Of a stretch of 64,000 bases of DNA, positions 47,100 through 56,314 are shown in pieces. Location of the stretch: assembly GCA_016709005.1 (NCBI GenBank), contig JADJEU010000001.1:682001-746000 (forward strand), given 5' to 3'. The translations under genes were made by a program, and so were the position numbers. Numbering within the stretch: position 1 is the stretch's first letter; each line of letters starts with the position of its first letter. This DNA is from Crocinitomicaceae bacterium. Lineage in GTDB: Bacteria; Bacteroidota; Bacteroidia; Flavobacteriales_D; Crocinitomicaceae. The notes under the pieces were generated by a model. The model saw only the letters and a list, made by a program, of their open reading frames with translations, searched no databases and was not told the DNA's origin.

Positions 47100-47441
47100 T
47101 TATCCGAGAATCATTTCTTCAGCTTGTTTTCCTGAAGAAGCGATATTAAGCACACTGGTAAGTTGAGATATTTCAACTAATTTCTGGACATTAGGCTGTA
47201 AACCAGTCAAGACAAACTTTCCTCCAGAATCTTTACAGAGGCGATTTCCAATCAGAATTGCACTTAAACCAGAAGAATCACAGTAACGTGATTTAGACAT
47301 GTCCAAAACTATATTGTTGACTGATTTTTTATTGATGAGTACCAATTCAGATTTCAATTCAGGGGCGTTAGTAGAGTCAAGTTTTTCAACATTAGAAGTT
47401 ACGATGGTGTATTTGTCTTTCGCTTCTTTTGAAAAATTCAT
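47100..47441 (-). CDS. STAS domain protein (anti-sigma factor antagonist-like)
   Basis: A 113-residue single STAS domain, with VVTSNVEKLDSTNAPELKSELVLI and the phospho-acceptor region NIVLDMSKSRYCDSSGLSAILIGNRLCKDSGG near residue 57, where DSSGLS carries the conserved serine pair. Such proteins are antagonists of serine-kinase anti-sigma factors, but no partner kinase of the RsbW type is in the window. It lies between a histidine kinase gene and an FAD oxidase gene. Confidence 0.87.
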   Translation of the reverse strand: MNFSKEAKDKYTIVTSNVEKLDSTNAPELKSELVLINKKSVNNIVLDMSKSRYCDSSGLSAILIGNRLCKDSGGKFVLTGLQPNVQKLVEISQLTSVLNIASSGKQAEEMILG

Positions 47442-47652
47442 ATCGTGGGTCTGTTTGGTATGTTCGTTTGTTTTTCAGTGGATTAGAGAGATTCCAAAAA
47501 AAAGGCCTCAGAATGAACGCTAAACACCGATAGATCAAATTTAGAATTTTATTTGATAAAACTGTTAAGGCGTGGAAAAATAATAAGAATTGTGAAAAAC
47601 CCCTCGAGCAAGTCCTACCTGCTCCACCTAAAAAATCAACGCGGAGGAATTA

Positions 47653-49617
47653 TCAAACAGTACTAAAGACAACCTTCACCTCGGTGCCATTTGAATTAAG
47701 AAACGTTGCCGATCCGCCCAGTTGCTCACTCAAAATATTAATTAATTCGACACCCAATGTTTCTTTACTTCCATTGATAAATTCTTCTGGAATCCCGACG
47801 CCGTTATCCTTTATGAGCAGCGAATAATTTTTAGTGTTTAAGGGTTTTAGAACGACACTAATTGCACCAGAATTTTTCCCCCTAAAAGCATATTTCACTG
47901 CGTTGGTGATTGCTTCATTTAAAATTAAACCAAGCGGCACAGCTAGCTCTAAATCAAAGGATTCATTTTCACATTCAATATCACAGGATATAGCCAGCTT
48001 ATCATCCGTGTAAGATCTGATGATAGAAGAAACTAATTCTTGTGTGTATGTTTTAAAATCAATACGTTTAACTTCATTTTTACGATACAACAACTCATGA
48101 ACCAGAGACATGGATTGAATTCGACCCTGAGCGTCCGTGAGTACTTTTTTGCTTCGTGTATCCTCCTCTATTCCTTGTTGGAGATTCAATAAACTCGAAA
48201 TGATCTGGAAATTATTTTTAACCCGGTGATGCACCTCGCGAAAAAGAATTTCCTTTTCATCCATCGAATAATTGAGCTCTTGATTTATTTTCTTGTTTCG
48301 GCGATTGCCTCTGGCGATAACAATAATGATAAGCACTAAGCAAATTGTAGATACAACGAAAAGAGAATAAATCCAAACTTCTTTTTCTTTTCTGGTTTTA
48401 ACTTCAACTTGAAGTTTTTCCTTGTCTTGCAAATTCTTAAAATTATCCAGCTTGTCATCAATCCGGTTTTCTTCTTCTTCAAAAAAAGCAAGAAACTGGT
48501 CGGTAGCATCTTTGTTATCCTTGTTTGACAACTCTTTTTGAAGTTTGAGTGCAATCGTCAAATAACTGGTTGACATGGCGTAATCCTTTCGGGATGCGTA
48601 TATTTCACTCATAAGTTCATAGAGTTCAATACGCTCCCGTTTGAAGCCCGGCTCATCAAATTGCCGCTCGATGTTATGCAGAATTTCCAGCGCCAAATCA
48701 TACTTGTTTTGAGCAAAATAACAACGCGCCCGAAGCAACTCATTTTTGTTCAGCTCAGAATTATTTTTTAGCATCTTAAAAGACTTATCTGCAAGTTGCA
48801 AGTACTTTAGAGCGAGTGCATATTTTTTTCGGCCAAAAGCCGCCTTTGCTAACACTTGATAATTATACCCGCTTGATGCATCAATTCCTAATTTTTTCTT
48901 TAACTCCATTCCTGCTATCGCGTAGCTTTCAGCAGCAATAAAATCACCTAGTTCATAATAGGCAAAACCGATATTTCCAAGTGTCACTGCCTGCAAAATC
49001 TCACTTTCTCTGCCTTCAATATTTTGAGCTATTTTCAAGCCCTTTTGCATGTTTTCCAGCTTTGCAAAATAATCCCCCATGTAATCATAAACCAAACCAA
49101 TACTTACATAACAGTAGGCCCGATTCAAATTAATTTTAGCATCCCCTTCAGTTGTGTATGCGTTGAAATTTTCATCTATAATGCGCAATACTTTTTTAAA
49201 TTGAACCAGCGCTTGTATATGTTCTTCCATGTACAAGTAAATGTTTCCCAAATTATATTGCGACGTATAATGTGCTGTTGAATCCGGATAAAACTGAAAA
49301 ATCTGACATGCATTTTTTTCATAGTAAAGCGCAGAATCAGCATCAGATCGCATGAAAAAATCGCGCCCTTTCATTTGAAATGCAATTCCCAAATAATACT
49401 GATCCTCCGTGCCTCTGGCAGTCACCAAACAAGAATCGGTATAGACAGTAGCTGAGTCTGGATTTGTGTTTTGATAGGCTACTGCCAAATCTCTGTAATA
49501 AGTGAATTTAGATTTTAGATCTTGCGCTTGAATTTGTGAAAACGAAATAAAACAAACAATCAGTAATTTGACAAATTTGCCTTGAGCGTTAGTTTTAGTT
49601 TTAATTCGATTTTTCAA
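47653..49617 (-). CDS. TPR-containing sensor histidine kinase (HisKA_2 type)
   Basis: A 654-residue membrane kinase. A signal peptide (LLIVCFISFSQIQAQ) is followed by about eight TPR helices (residues 35-380, e.g. YNLGNIYLYMEEHIQALVQFKKVL, GNIGFAYYELGDFIAAESYA), a coiled coil, one membrane segment (VVSTICLVLIIIVIARG near 425), the HisKA_2 phospho-acceptor FREVHHRVKNNFQIISSLLNLQQ near 465, and an ATPase domain with NEAITNAVKYAF and DNGVGIPEEF. No response regulator is next to it. Kinases of this type often signal to unlinked LytTR-type regulators. Confidence 0.92.
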   Translation of the reverse strand: MKNRIKTKTNAQGKFVKLLIVCFISFSQIQAQDLKSKFTYYRDLAVAYQNTNPDSATVYTDSCLVTARGTEDQYYLGIAFQMKGRDFFMRSDADSALYYEKNACQIFQFYPDSTAHYTSQYNLGNIYLYMEEHIQALVQFKKVLRIIDENFNAYTTEGDAKINLNRAYCYVSIGLVYDYMGDYFAKLENMQKGLKIAQNIEGRESEILQAVTLGNIGFAYYELGDFIAAESYAIAGMELKKKLGIDASSGYNYQVLAKAAFGRKKYALALKYLQLADKSFKMLKNNSELNKNELLRARCYFAQNKYDLALEILHNIERQFDEPGFKRERIELYELMSEIYASRKDYAMSTSYLTIALKLQKELSNKDNKDATDQFLAFFEEEENRIDDKLDNFKNLQDKEKLQVEVKTRKEKEVWIYSLFVVSTICLVLIIIVIARGNRRNKKINQELNYSMDEKEILFREVHHRVKNNFQIISSLLNLQQGIEEDTRSKKVLTDAQGRIQSMSLVHELLYRKNEVKRIDFKTYTQELVSSIIRSYTDDKLAISCDIECENESFDLELAVPLGLILNEAITNAVKYAFRGKNSGAISVVLKPLNTKNYSLLIKDNGVGIPEEFINGSKETLGVELINILSEQLGGSATFLNSNGTEVKVVFSTV

Positions 49618-49767
49618 GTCCTAATGTATGGAGGGCTACAAAGATAACAATCATTATTAATGACTTATCACCATTTTGCTGGAATATCAATTCGTTACCA
49701 TGCAATATAAGCATGATTAATCAGGTATATTCGATGCAGAAAGATTAATTTTGCAATCATTTATTTT

Positions 49768-50964
49768 ATGCTAGACGTGACTATTACCAAATTATATATT
49801 AAGGCAGGCAAAGAAAGATCCATTGAGCGTCATCACCCTTGGGTGTTTTCAGGAGCAATTCAACGAACAGAAGGCGAATTGAACGATGGGAAAATAGTTG
49901 AAGTAATCGGCTCAAAGGGCAAACATCTGGGGTTTGGGCATTATCAAAATGGTAGCATCGTGGTTCGCCTGCTTTCGTTTGATGGAAAAATTCCAGACGC
50001 TGATTTTTTCAAAGAAAGAATTCAATCAGCATGGAATCTACGAAAATCTTTAGGCTTAGCCGCAGGAAACGAAACTACTATTTTCAGGTTGGTTCACGGT
50101 GAAGGTGATTTTTTACCAGGTCTGATCATCGATTACTACAGCGGTAATGCCATCATTCAATGTCATAGCATTGGCATGTATTGCGATATCGATTTGATTA
50201 AAAACGCACTCATTTCTGTCATAGGCTCAGATCTGAAAAGTGTGTACATGAAATGCACTGGAACTTTGCCCAAAGATTTCACAGGATATTCTGGAGATTC
50301 TTATTTATATGGCTCTGCAGAGACACCCATTGTTGCAAAAGAACATGGAAATCAATTCTACATTGACTGGATTCACGGTCAAAAAACTGGTTTTTTTATT
50401 GATCAGCGTGAAAACAGATTGCTTCTAGGAAGATATTCAAACGGAAAAAAAGTACTGAACACATTTTGTTATTCTGGCGGATTTTCTGTTTACGCGCTCA
50501 ACAATAACGCAACCTTGGTGCACTCGCTCGACTCCTCTCAAAAAGCAATTGATTTGACGGATCAGAATATTGAACTTGGAAAATTTGAGAGCACGCGTCA
50601 TCAATCTTTTGTTGCTGACACAATGGATTTCATCAAAGATCTGAAAGAAGATTACGACATTATTATTTTAGATCCGCCTGCGTTTGCAAAACATCGAAGC
50701 GCCAAGCACAATGCAGTTCAAGGATACAAACGATTAAACGCACATGCCATTCGTCAAATTAAACCAGGCGGAATTATTTTCACTTTTTCTTGTTCACAGG
50801 TTGTAGAAAAAGAACTTTTTACAAACACAATTATTGCAGCAGCAATTGAAGCAAAAAGAAGTGTACGTATTCTGGAGCAATTACATCAACCAGCAGATCA
50901 TCCAATCAATGCAAATCACCCTGAAGGAGAATATCTAAAAGGGTTGGTTATTCAGGTTGATTAA
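49768..50964 (+). CDS. rlmI: Class I rRNA methyltransferase (RlmI-like)
   Basis: A 398-residue enzyme with an N-terminal PUA domain (IERHHPWVFSGAIQR) and a C-terminal methyltransferase. The catalytic half has VLNTFCYSGGFSVYALNN near residue 230 (SAM motif), IILDPPAFAKHRS near 297 and FTFSCSQVVEKELF near 338 with the catalytic cysteine. E. coli RlmI makes m5C1962 in 23S rRNA. The same family includes RlmO-type enzymes, so the site is inferred. A TAATTTTG at 49746-49753 is a plausible -7 element. Confidence 0.88.
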   Translation: MLDVTITKLYIKAGKERSIERHHPWVFSGAIQRTEGELNDGKIVEVIGSKGKHLGFGHYQNGSIVVRLLSFDGKIPDADFFKERIQSAWNLRKSLGLAAGNETTIFRLVHGEGDFLPGLIIDYYSGNAIIQCHSIGMYCDIDLIKNALISVIGSDLKSVYMKCTGTLPKDFTGYSGDSYLYGSAETPIVAKEHGNQFYIDWIHGQKTGFFIDQRENRLLLGRYSNGKKVLNTFCYSGGFSVYALNNNATLVHSLDSSQKAIDLTDQNIELGKFESTRHQSFVADTMDFIKDLKEDYDIIILDPPAFAKHRSAKHNAVQGYKRLNAHAIRQIKPGGIIFTFSCSQVVEKELFTNTIIAAAIEAKRSVRILEQLHQPADHPINANHPEGEYLKGLVIQVD

Positions 50965-50975
50965 CCACTTTTTTC

Positions 50976-52307
50976 ATGCTGGAATTATCTTACAAAAAAA
51001 TATTGGCAATTGCATTACCCTTGATGATTGGAACGTTTGTTCAGTCAATTGTAATGCTTACGGACAGTTCTTTTGTAGCACGTATTGGAACCATTCCTTA
51101 CAACGCGGTAAATAATGCAGGCTTGATCTACGTTTCACTTTTTATGTTCAGTAAAGGATTGGCTGACGGCGCACAAATTTTAATTGCGAGAAAGTACGGC
51201 GAACAAAATATAGCACAAATTGGATCCATCATTTTTCACACACAATTGCTCCAAATAATTCTGAGTGGATTCCTATTCACACTCTTTTTCTTTTTGAGTT
51301 CTGGCCTGATTGATTTGATTGTAAAATCTGAACCAACCGGAGAACAAATGGTACTCTTTTTAAAATACCGAAGTTGGGGAATTTTCTTCGCAGGCATGCA
51401 TGCTGGCCTGACATCTTTCTTTATAGGAATTGGCAAAACCAGTATTGTTTTAGTGTCAACTTTAGTGATGGCATTATCAAATATTTTTCTCGACTATTCG
51501 ATGATCTTTGGTCATTTTGGATTTTCTGAAATGGGCATGATTGGCGCCCCTATCGCATCATCCCTTGCTGAGTTTTTAGCCTTTCTGGTGTTAGTAATTT
51601 ACATTCGTTCAGCAAATCAATTTGCAGAATTCAGGATAAATATTTTCCAAAAAATAAAACTCAAAGAGATTATTGATTTGCTGAAACTTGGTGTTCCGCT
51701 TATGTTTCAGGGCTTTCTTGCCTTGTCAGGCTGGTTGTTGTTTTTCACCTTGATTGAACGTGAAATGTCTGCAAATGATTTAGAAATTTCATCCGTTGTT
51801 CGGGCAATTTATTTTATTGTGTTCATTCCGATTTTTGGTTTTGGCACCACTACCCGAACCTATGTCAGCAATTTAATTGGTCAAAAAAAACCAGAAATGA
51901 TTCCGTTCATTCAGCGCAAAATCATTTTGATGAGCATGAGCTTCATTGTACTTTTTTGCAGCGGTCCGGTGTTATTTCCTAACTTGATAATTCCTTTGAT
52001 TGACCCTAACCCATTGGTATTTGAGAGCAGTGCTTTAGTTTTGAAAGTGGTTTGTGGATCCTTTCTGATGTTTTCAATTATAACTGTTTGGTTCAATTCT
52101 GTTGCCGCGCTGGGCAAATCAAATGTTTCTTTTATCATTGAAGGCACGAGCATTCTCATCTACCTTATTTGTTGTTATCTTTTTATTGTTGAATGGAGAT
52201 TTGGAGTAGTTGCAGTTTGGACCGTTGAGTACATCTACTTTGGCGTGATTGGAATTATGAGTTATCTTTATTTACAATACTATCGCAAGAAAATTTTTCA
52301 GACATGA
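50976..52307 (+). CDS. MATE family efflux transporter
   Basis: A 443-residue membrane protein with about 12 hydrophobic segments. It starts ILAIALPLMIGTFVQSIVMLTDSSFVARIG, the typical MATE first helix pair, and repeats the half-transporter pattern from GVPLMFQGFLALSGWLLFF. MATE proteins export drugs or metabolites by Na+ or H+ antiport. Its stop overlaps the fmt start by four bases (ATGA), so the two are translationally coupled. Confidence 0.9.
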   Translation: MLELSYKKILAIALPLMIGTFVQSIVMLTDSSFVARIGTIPYNAVNNAGLIYVSLFMFSKGLADGAQILIARKYGEQNIAQIGSIIFHTQLLQIILSGFLFTLFFFLSSGLIDLIVKSEPTGEQMVLFLKYRSWGIFFAGMHAGLTSFFIGIGKTSIVLVSTLVMALSNIFLDYSMIFGHFGFSEMGMIGAPIASSLAEFLAFLVLVIYIRSANQFAEFRINIFQKIKLKEIIDLLKLGVPLMFQGFLALSGWLLFFTLIEREMSANDLEISSVVRAIYFIVFIPIFGFGTTTRTYVSNLIGQKKPEMIPFIQRKIILMSMSFIVLFCSGPVLFPNLIIPLIDPNPLVFESSALVLKVVCGSFLMFSIITVWFNSVAALGKSNVSFIIEGTSILIYLICCYLFIVEWRFGVVAVWTVEYIYFGVIGIMSYLYLQYYRKKIFQT

Positions 52308-53251
52308 AGAAGAAAATAGTTTTTATGGGCACACCAGAATTTGCGGTGCGATCACTGGAGGTTCTGCTGGATGGCGGCATAGAAGCAGCAGCTGTTGTTA
52401 CTGTTCCGGATAAACCTGCGGGTCGTGGTCAGCAATTGAGTCAATCTGCCGTAAAAATGTTTGCGCTTGAAAAAGGAATTAAAATCTTACAACCTGAAAA
52501 ATTAAAAGATGAACATTTTTTATCAGAGCTAAGAAATATCAATGCAGACTTATTTGTTGTCGTTGCATTTAGAATGTTACCAGAACTTGTTTGGGCAATG
52601 CCAAAGCTTGGAACTATCAATCTCCATGGCTCCTTGCTCCCGCAGTATCGTGGAGCAGCTCCAATCAATTGGGCGGTAATCAATGGTGATCACGAAACCG
52701 GTGCTACCACATTTTTTATTGAGAAAGAAATTGACACCGGGAAAATTATTGATCGTGTCACAATTCCTATAGATGAAAAAGATAACGCAGGAACGGTTCA
52801 CGACCGTTTGATGGAACAAGGAGCTCAATTACTCTTAAAAACGGTTGAATCAATCTTTAAAGGAACTGCTAACGGAATTCCTCAACTGGATTTTATCGAG
52901 GGCGATTTAAAAGCTGCTCCAAAAATTTTTAAAGAAGACTGTTTGCTTGACTGGAATCAATCAGTGGAATCTGTTTATAATAAGATCCGGGGACTTTCAC
53001 CATATCCTGCAGCCTGGACTAATTTGATCAATGGTGACCAGAAAAAAAACTTGAAAATTTTTGCAGCCGTCAAACACCTGAATTCAACCAATCATTCTTT
53101 TGAATTAAAAACGGAAGGATCTAAAATGTTCATTGGATGCTCTGACGGCTGGCTGGAAATCCTTGAACTGCAGCTTGAAGGGAAAAAGCGTATGCTTACC
53201 GCAGAATTTCTGAACGGTTTTCAAATTGCCGGGTGGAAAGCCCAAAAGTGA
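52304..53251 (+). CDS. fmt: Methionyl-tRNA formyltransferase
   Basis: A 315-residue Fmt. VFMGTPEFAVRSLEVLLDGG at the start and INLHGSLLPQYRGAAPINWAVINGDHETGATTFFIEKEIDTG near residue 105 carry the catalytic SLLPxYRG and the Asn-His-Asp triad. The C-terminal OB-like domain (NKIRGLSPYPAAWT) binds the tRNA. It formylates initiator Met-tRNA. It is coupled to the MATE gene. Confidence 0.97.
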   Translation: MKKKIVFMGTPEFAVRSLEVLLDGGIEAAAVVTVPDKPAGRGQQLSQSAVKMFALEKGIKILQPEKLKDEHFLSELRNINADLFVVVAFRMLPELVWAMPKLGTINLHGSLLPQYRGAAPINWAVINGDHETGATTFFIEKEIDTGKIIDRVTIPIDEKDNAGTVHDRLMEQGAQLLLKTVESIFKGTANGIPQLDFIEGDLKAAPKIFKEDCLLDWNQSVESVYNKIRGLSPYPAAWTNLINGDQKKNLKIFAAVKHLNSTNHSFELKTEGSKMFIGCSDGWLEILELQLEGKKRMLTAEFLNGFQIAGWKAQK

Positions 53252-53293
53252 GCCTTATATATATAGTGTGATAATTACGCTTCAATAATATGT

Positions 53294-53701
53294 ATGATCA
53301 AAAAACTTGCAATAGCTCTAATCTTAGTGCTGGCGGCAGCTGCCATAGCACAACTCGACCCTAATCTTTCCAGTTTAAAGGCTAACAAAGCTTACGATAA
53401 CATTCACGTTGAGCAAATTTCAAATGATTCCAACCAAACCGCCTTTGTTATCTGGATCAAAAATGAAGTTGCATTACACAAACATGAATGGCATACTGAA
53501 AACGTCTACATCCTTGATGGAAAGGGAGAAATGACCCTTGGTGACGAAAAATTCGTCGTTCATAAAGGTGATTATTTTAACATTCCCGAAGGCACTCCAC
53601 ATGCTTTAAAAGTACTTTCGTCTGGTCCGGTTAAAGTTTTATCTATACAATCACCCTATTTCGACGGAAGTGACAGAATCTTGATTTCGACACCTCAATA
53701 A
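53294..53701 (+). CDS. Secreted or periplasmic cupin protein
   Basis: A 135-residue protein with a signal peptide (KKLAIALILVLAAAAIAQ). The single cupin has HKHEWHTENVYILDGKGEMTLGD with histidine-histidine-glutamate metal ligands near residue 62 and HKGDYFNIPEGTPHALKV near 90. The enzyme type or ligand is unknown. It is independent of the upstream fmt. Confidence 0.85.
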   Translation: MIKKLAIALILVLAAAAIAQLDPNLSSLKANKAYDNIHVEQISNDSNQTAFVIWIKNEVALHKHEWHTENVYILDGKGEMTLGDEKFVVHKGDYFNIPEGTPHALKVLSSGPVKVLSIQSPYFDGSDRILISTPQ

Positions 53702-53796
53702 TCTTCAAAAGTGGCGTCAGTCATGGGTTTCAGACCGCACTTATCAACATTTTGCCTATTTTATTAACAAAATCGCGGTATTTAACCCCAGAGCCC

Positions 53797-53826
53797 TTGT
53801 AAAATAAGGTTATTAGAATATATTTG
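53797..53826 (+). promoter_or_regulatory. Promoter of the HU gene
   Basis: TTG (53797-53799), a 19-base spacer and TATATTTG (53819-53826) match the consensus exactly. The leader to the ATG at 53868 is about 35 bases. Confidence 0.8.
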
Positions 53827-53867
53827 TTCCGATATAAAAATTGTTTAACCAAAAATCAAAATTGATT

Positions 53868-54140
53868 ATGAACAAATCAGAATTAGTTGATGCTATGGCA
53901 TCTAAATCAGGGTTGTCAAAAGCTGACTCTAAAAGAGCTCTTGAAGGTTTCATCGCTGCTACAGAAACAGCTTTGAAAAAAGGAGATAAAATCTCTTTAG
54001 TAGGATTCGGATCTTTCTCAGTTTCTAAAAGAGCTGCAAGAACTGGCCGTAACCCACAAACTGGAAAAGAAATCAAAATTGCTGCTAAGAAAGTTGTAAA
54101 ATTCAAAGCAGGAGCTGAACTTTCTGGAAAAGTTAACTAA
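53868..54140 (+). CDS. hup: HU family DNA-binding protein
   Basis: From ATG 53868 the product is a 90-residue HU: MNKSELVDAMASKSGLSKADSKRALEGF, VGFGSFSVSKRAARTGRNPQTGK (the DNA-embracing arm), VKFKAGAEL. It is a nucleoid protein that bends and compacts DNA. An upstream in-frame start at 53841 is unlikely because it lies between the promoter and the natural start with a poor sequence. A terminator follows. Confidence 0.96.
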   Translation: MNKSELVDAMASKSGLSKADSKRALEGFIAATETALKKGDKISLVGFGSFSVSKRAARTGRNPQTGKEIKIAAKKVVKFKAGAELSGKVN

Positions 54141-54162
54141 GCTAACCCTTGTTAAAAAGATT

Positions 54163-54195
54163 AGCCCCGGCCATGTGTCGGGGCTTTTTTTTGCT
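54163..54195 (+). terminator. Terminator after the HU gene
   Basis: AGCCCCG and CGGGGCT with a 9-base loop and a run of eight or more T. Confidence 0.9.
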
Positions 54196-54340
54196 CATTT
54201 CTAAACTAAACATCGGGCGTAAAACTCAGGGCATGTTTCACTTCATTCGACATGCCAATTCTTTACTCGTTGTTGTTCATTGAGCAGTGCAGTCACCCCC
54301 CAAAAAAAATTCAATTAATTTTGCTTCAAGATTTTCAAAA

Positions 54341-55018
54341 ATGGAAGAACAAAAATGGTTAGTCAACCAAATGCTCGAACATGTTTCAGATCACAAACGC
54401 ATTTTGTTTGATCAGATTCTGGAAAACAGAACTCGACACGTGACAGTTGTACTCGAAAATATTTTTCAACCTCACAACGCCAGCGCGGTCTTGCGCTCAT
54501 GTGATTGTTTTGGAGTGCAGGATATTCACATCATTGAAAACGGAAATAAATTTGAAAACAGTGAAGGAGTAGACATGGGTGCATCCAAATGGTTGACGCT
54601 TCACAAATATCATCAGGAAGAAAACAACACCATTTCCACACTTCAATCTCTCAAGAAAAAGGGATATAAAATAGTTGCAACCACGCCACATACCAAAGAT
54701 TGTATGATTGGTGAATTACCTGTTGATGAACCTTTCGCGCTGGTGTTTGGAACGGAACTTACCGGACTTTCTGAACTTGCAATGAAGGAGGCAGACTCTT
54801 TTGTAAGATTGCCGATGTATGGTTTTACAGAAAGTTATAACATTTCTGTTTCAGTTGCACTTTCACTTTATGAAACTACAGAGCGTCTTCGCAAAACTGA
54901 AATTGATTGGCATCTTACAGAACAAGAAAAGCTAGATCTGAAATTAAATTGGGTAAGACAAGTGATTAAACACGGTGCCAAAATTGAGAAAGAAATTCTC
55001 TCAAGACGGAACGGTTAG
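54341..55018 (+). CDS. trmH: tRNA/rRNA 2'-O-methyltransferase (TrmH, SPOUT family)
   Basis: From ATG 54341 the product is 225 residues. The -7-like TAATTTTG at 54316-54323 excludes the more upstream start. SPOUT motifs are visible: NIFQPHNASAVLRSCDCFGVQDIHI (motif 1), ALVFGTELTGLSELA (motif 2) and ESYNISVSVALSLYE (motif 3), ending in a basic helical tail. It fits TrmH, which makes Gm18 in tRNA, though related members act on rRNA. Confidence 0.9.
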   Translation: MEEQKWLVNQMLEHVSDHKRILFDQILENRTRHVTVVLENIFQPHNASAVLRSCDCFGVQDIHIIENGNKFENSEGVDMGASKWLTLHKYHQEENNTISTLQSLKKKGYKIVATTPHTKDCMIGELPVDEPFALVFGTELTGLSELAMKEADSFVRLPMYGFTESYNISVSVALSLYETTERLRKTEIDWHLTEQEKLDLKLNWVRQVIKHGAKIEKEILSRRNG

Positions 55019-55143
55019 CGATAAATTCTTCGTGTCCCTTTGTGACTTCTTTGCGTTCTTTGTGTAATAGCTGTCAAAGCGCAAGTTGTTGCACAAAGGT
55101 TCTCAACGAAAAAATAAGTTGCACAAAGGACTTTAGAAAAAGA

Positions 55144-55686
55144 TCAATTCGTTTTCAGTTTCTGATCTTCCTTCATCGTCATCAAATCAAACCAGATTTT
55201 CATCCAAACTAATATACACGGAAACACTTTCCAGGCATAGGGTTCAGCCCATTCTTTTCTTATGAATCTTGGAAAAACATCTGAGGCGATTAGGCAAGTG
55301 AAAACAAAAGCAAAAACTACAAGAACTAAATCCAGTTTTGAAATTTTTAATTGCGTAAAAAACCAAATTGAAATTCCAGAAACTGCAATGATAAACGTGG
55401 GTGACTCAGATTTATGATTGAATAAAATCACCCAAAGCAAAACAGAACTCAAGGTGTAAAGCCAGAATTTTTCATTCGTGTATAGTTTCAATCTGATCAT
55501 AGGAATAAAAAGTAAAACTGCTCCAATCATCAGAATCAATAGTTTCTCAGGCTCCACACCAAACCAGGTGTTTAACCAACCCAATACTGAATAACCGTAA
55601 GACATGGCGTGATCCATTTGCAACATGACATTCCAGTTTTGATATTGCAAAATCAATTCAGAAAAAGAGACCACGACAAGCGGTAA
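55144..55686 (-). CDS. GT87-like membrane glycosyltransferase, C-terminal part (frame-shifted)
   Basis: This is the second half of the membrane protein whose first part is at 55688-56314. From LPLVVVSFSELILQYQNWN it continues with several more hydrophobic segments to the end. The break is in a run of eight A (plus strand 55685-55692). One base fewer, or two more, would restore a single protein. The region overlaps the 3' end of the upstream part and is not a separate gene. Confidence 0.78.
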   Translation of the reverse strand, partial: LPLVVVSFSELILQYQNWNVMLQMDHAMSYGYSVLGWLNTWFGVEPEKLLILMIGAVLLFIPMIRLKLYTNEKFWLYTLSSVLLWVILFNHKSESPTFIIAVSGISIWFFTQLKISKLDLVLVVFAFVFTCLIASDVFPRFIRKEWAEPYAWKVFPCILVWMKIWFDLMTMKEDQKLKTN

Positions 55687-55687
55687 A

Positions 55688-56314
55688 AAAAAGTACAACA
55701 GAAACGAGCGCTGAATACCCAATCATTTTTAGTTTACCCGGGAAGAAAATAAAAACAACAAATGCAGCCAGCGCAAAAGGTTTGATGAAAGTTGCTACCA
55801 GAATAAACAAGCAGGCTTTAAAGACATCTCCTTTTTTTATGTAGATGAATCCAAGAATCATCAATCCAGCAATCAAAATATTACTCTGCGAATTTTGCAT
55901 GGACGTAAAAATCTCTGGCAGAATAAAAAGATGTGCCAGCAATTTCATTTTCTGAGAAGGGAATTCAATTTTAGCGAGTGCAAAAAACAAAACAAGCACA
56001 TTCAATAAATTCCACAAAAACAAGCCTGGCAAATCATGCATGTACCAGAATGGAGCCATCATCAAAGAAAAAGTTGGCGAATATTTATAGAGGTCCCAAT
56101 GCTCCGTTTCGTAAAGTACATAGAGATTTTCATTTGATTTTAAATGATCAAACGAATTCTTAAAGATGATGTAATTGTTGTAACGCGGATACTCTAATTT
56201 TCCGTCATATGATTTTGGAGGTTGCAAGTACGACTGCAAACTCACCAGCAACGCAACAATAAATCCGGCCAAATAAAAATAAATCTGATAATTTTTTGAG
56301 GTCAGATTTTTCAT
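55688..56314 (-). CDS. GT87-like (DUF2029) membrane glycosyltransferase, N-terminal part
   Basis: The first part of a polytopic membrane protein. Early segments include YFYLAGFIVALLVSLQSYL, and the soluble loop YPRYNNYIIFKNSFDHLKSNENLY and WDLYKYSPTFSLMMAPFWYMHDLPGLFLWNLLNVLVLF match the DUF2029/GT87 pattern of polyprenol-phosphate mannosyl- or arabinofuranosyl-type transferases. The whole protein would be about 390 residues. It overlaps the hutF stop by four bases, so the two are cotranscribed, an odd pairing. Confidence 0.8.

Noticed and set aside
53841..53867. Alternative upstream start for the HU gene
   Set aside because: It lies between the promoter and the conserved MNKSELVDAM start and adds residues that HU proteins lack.
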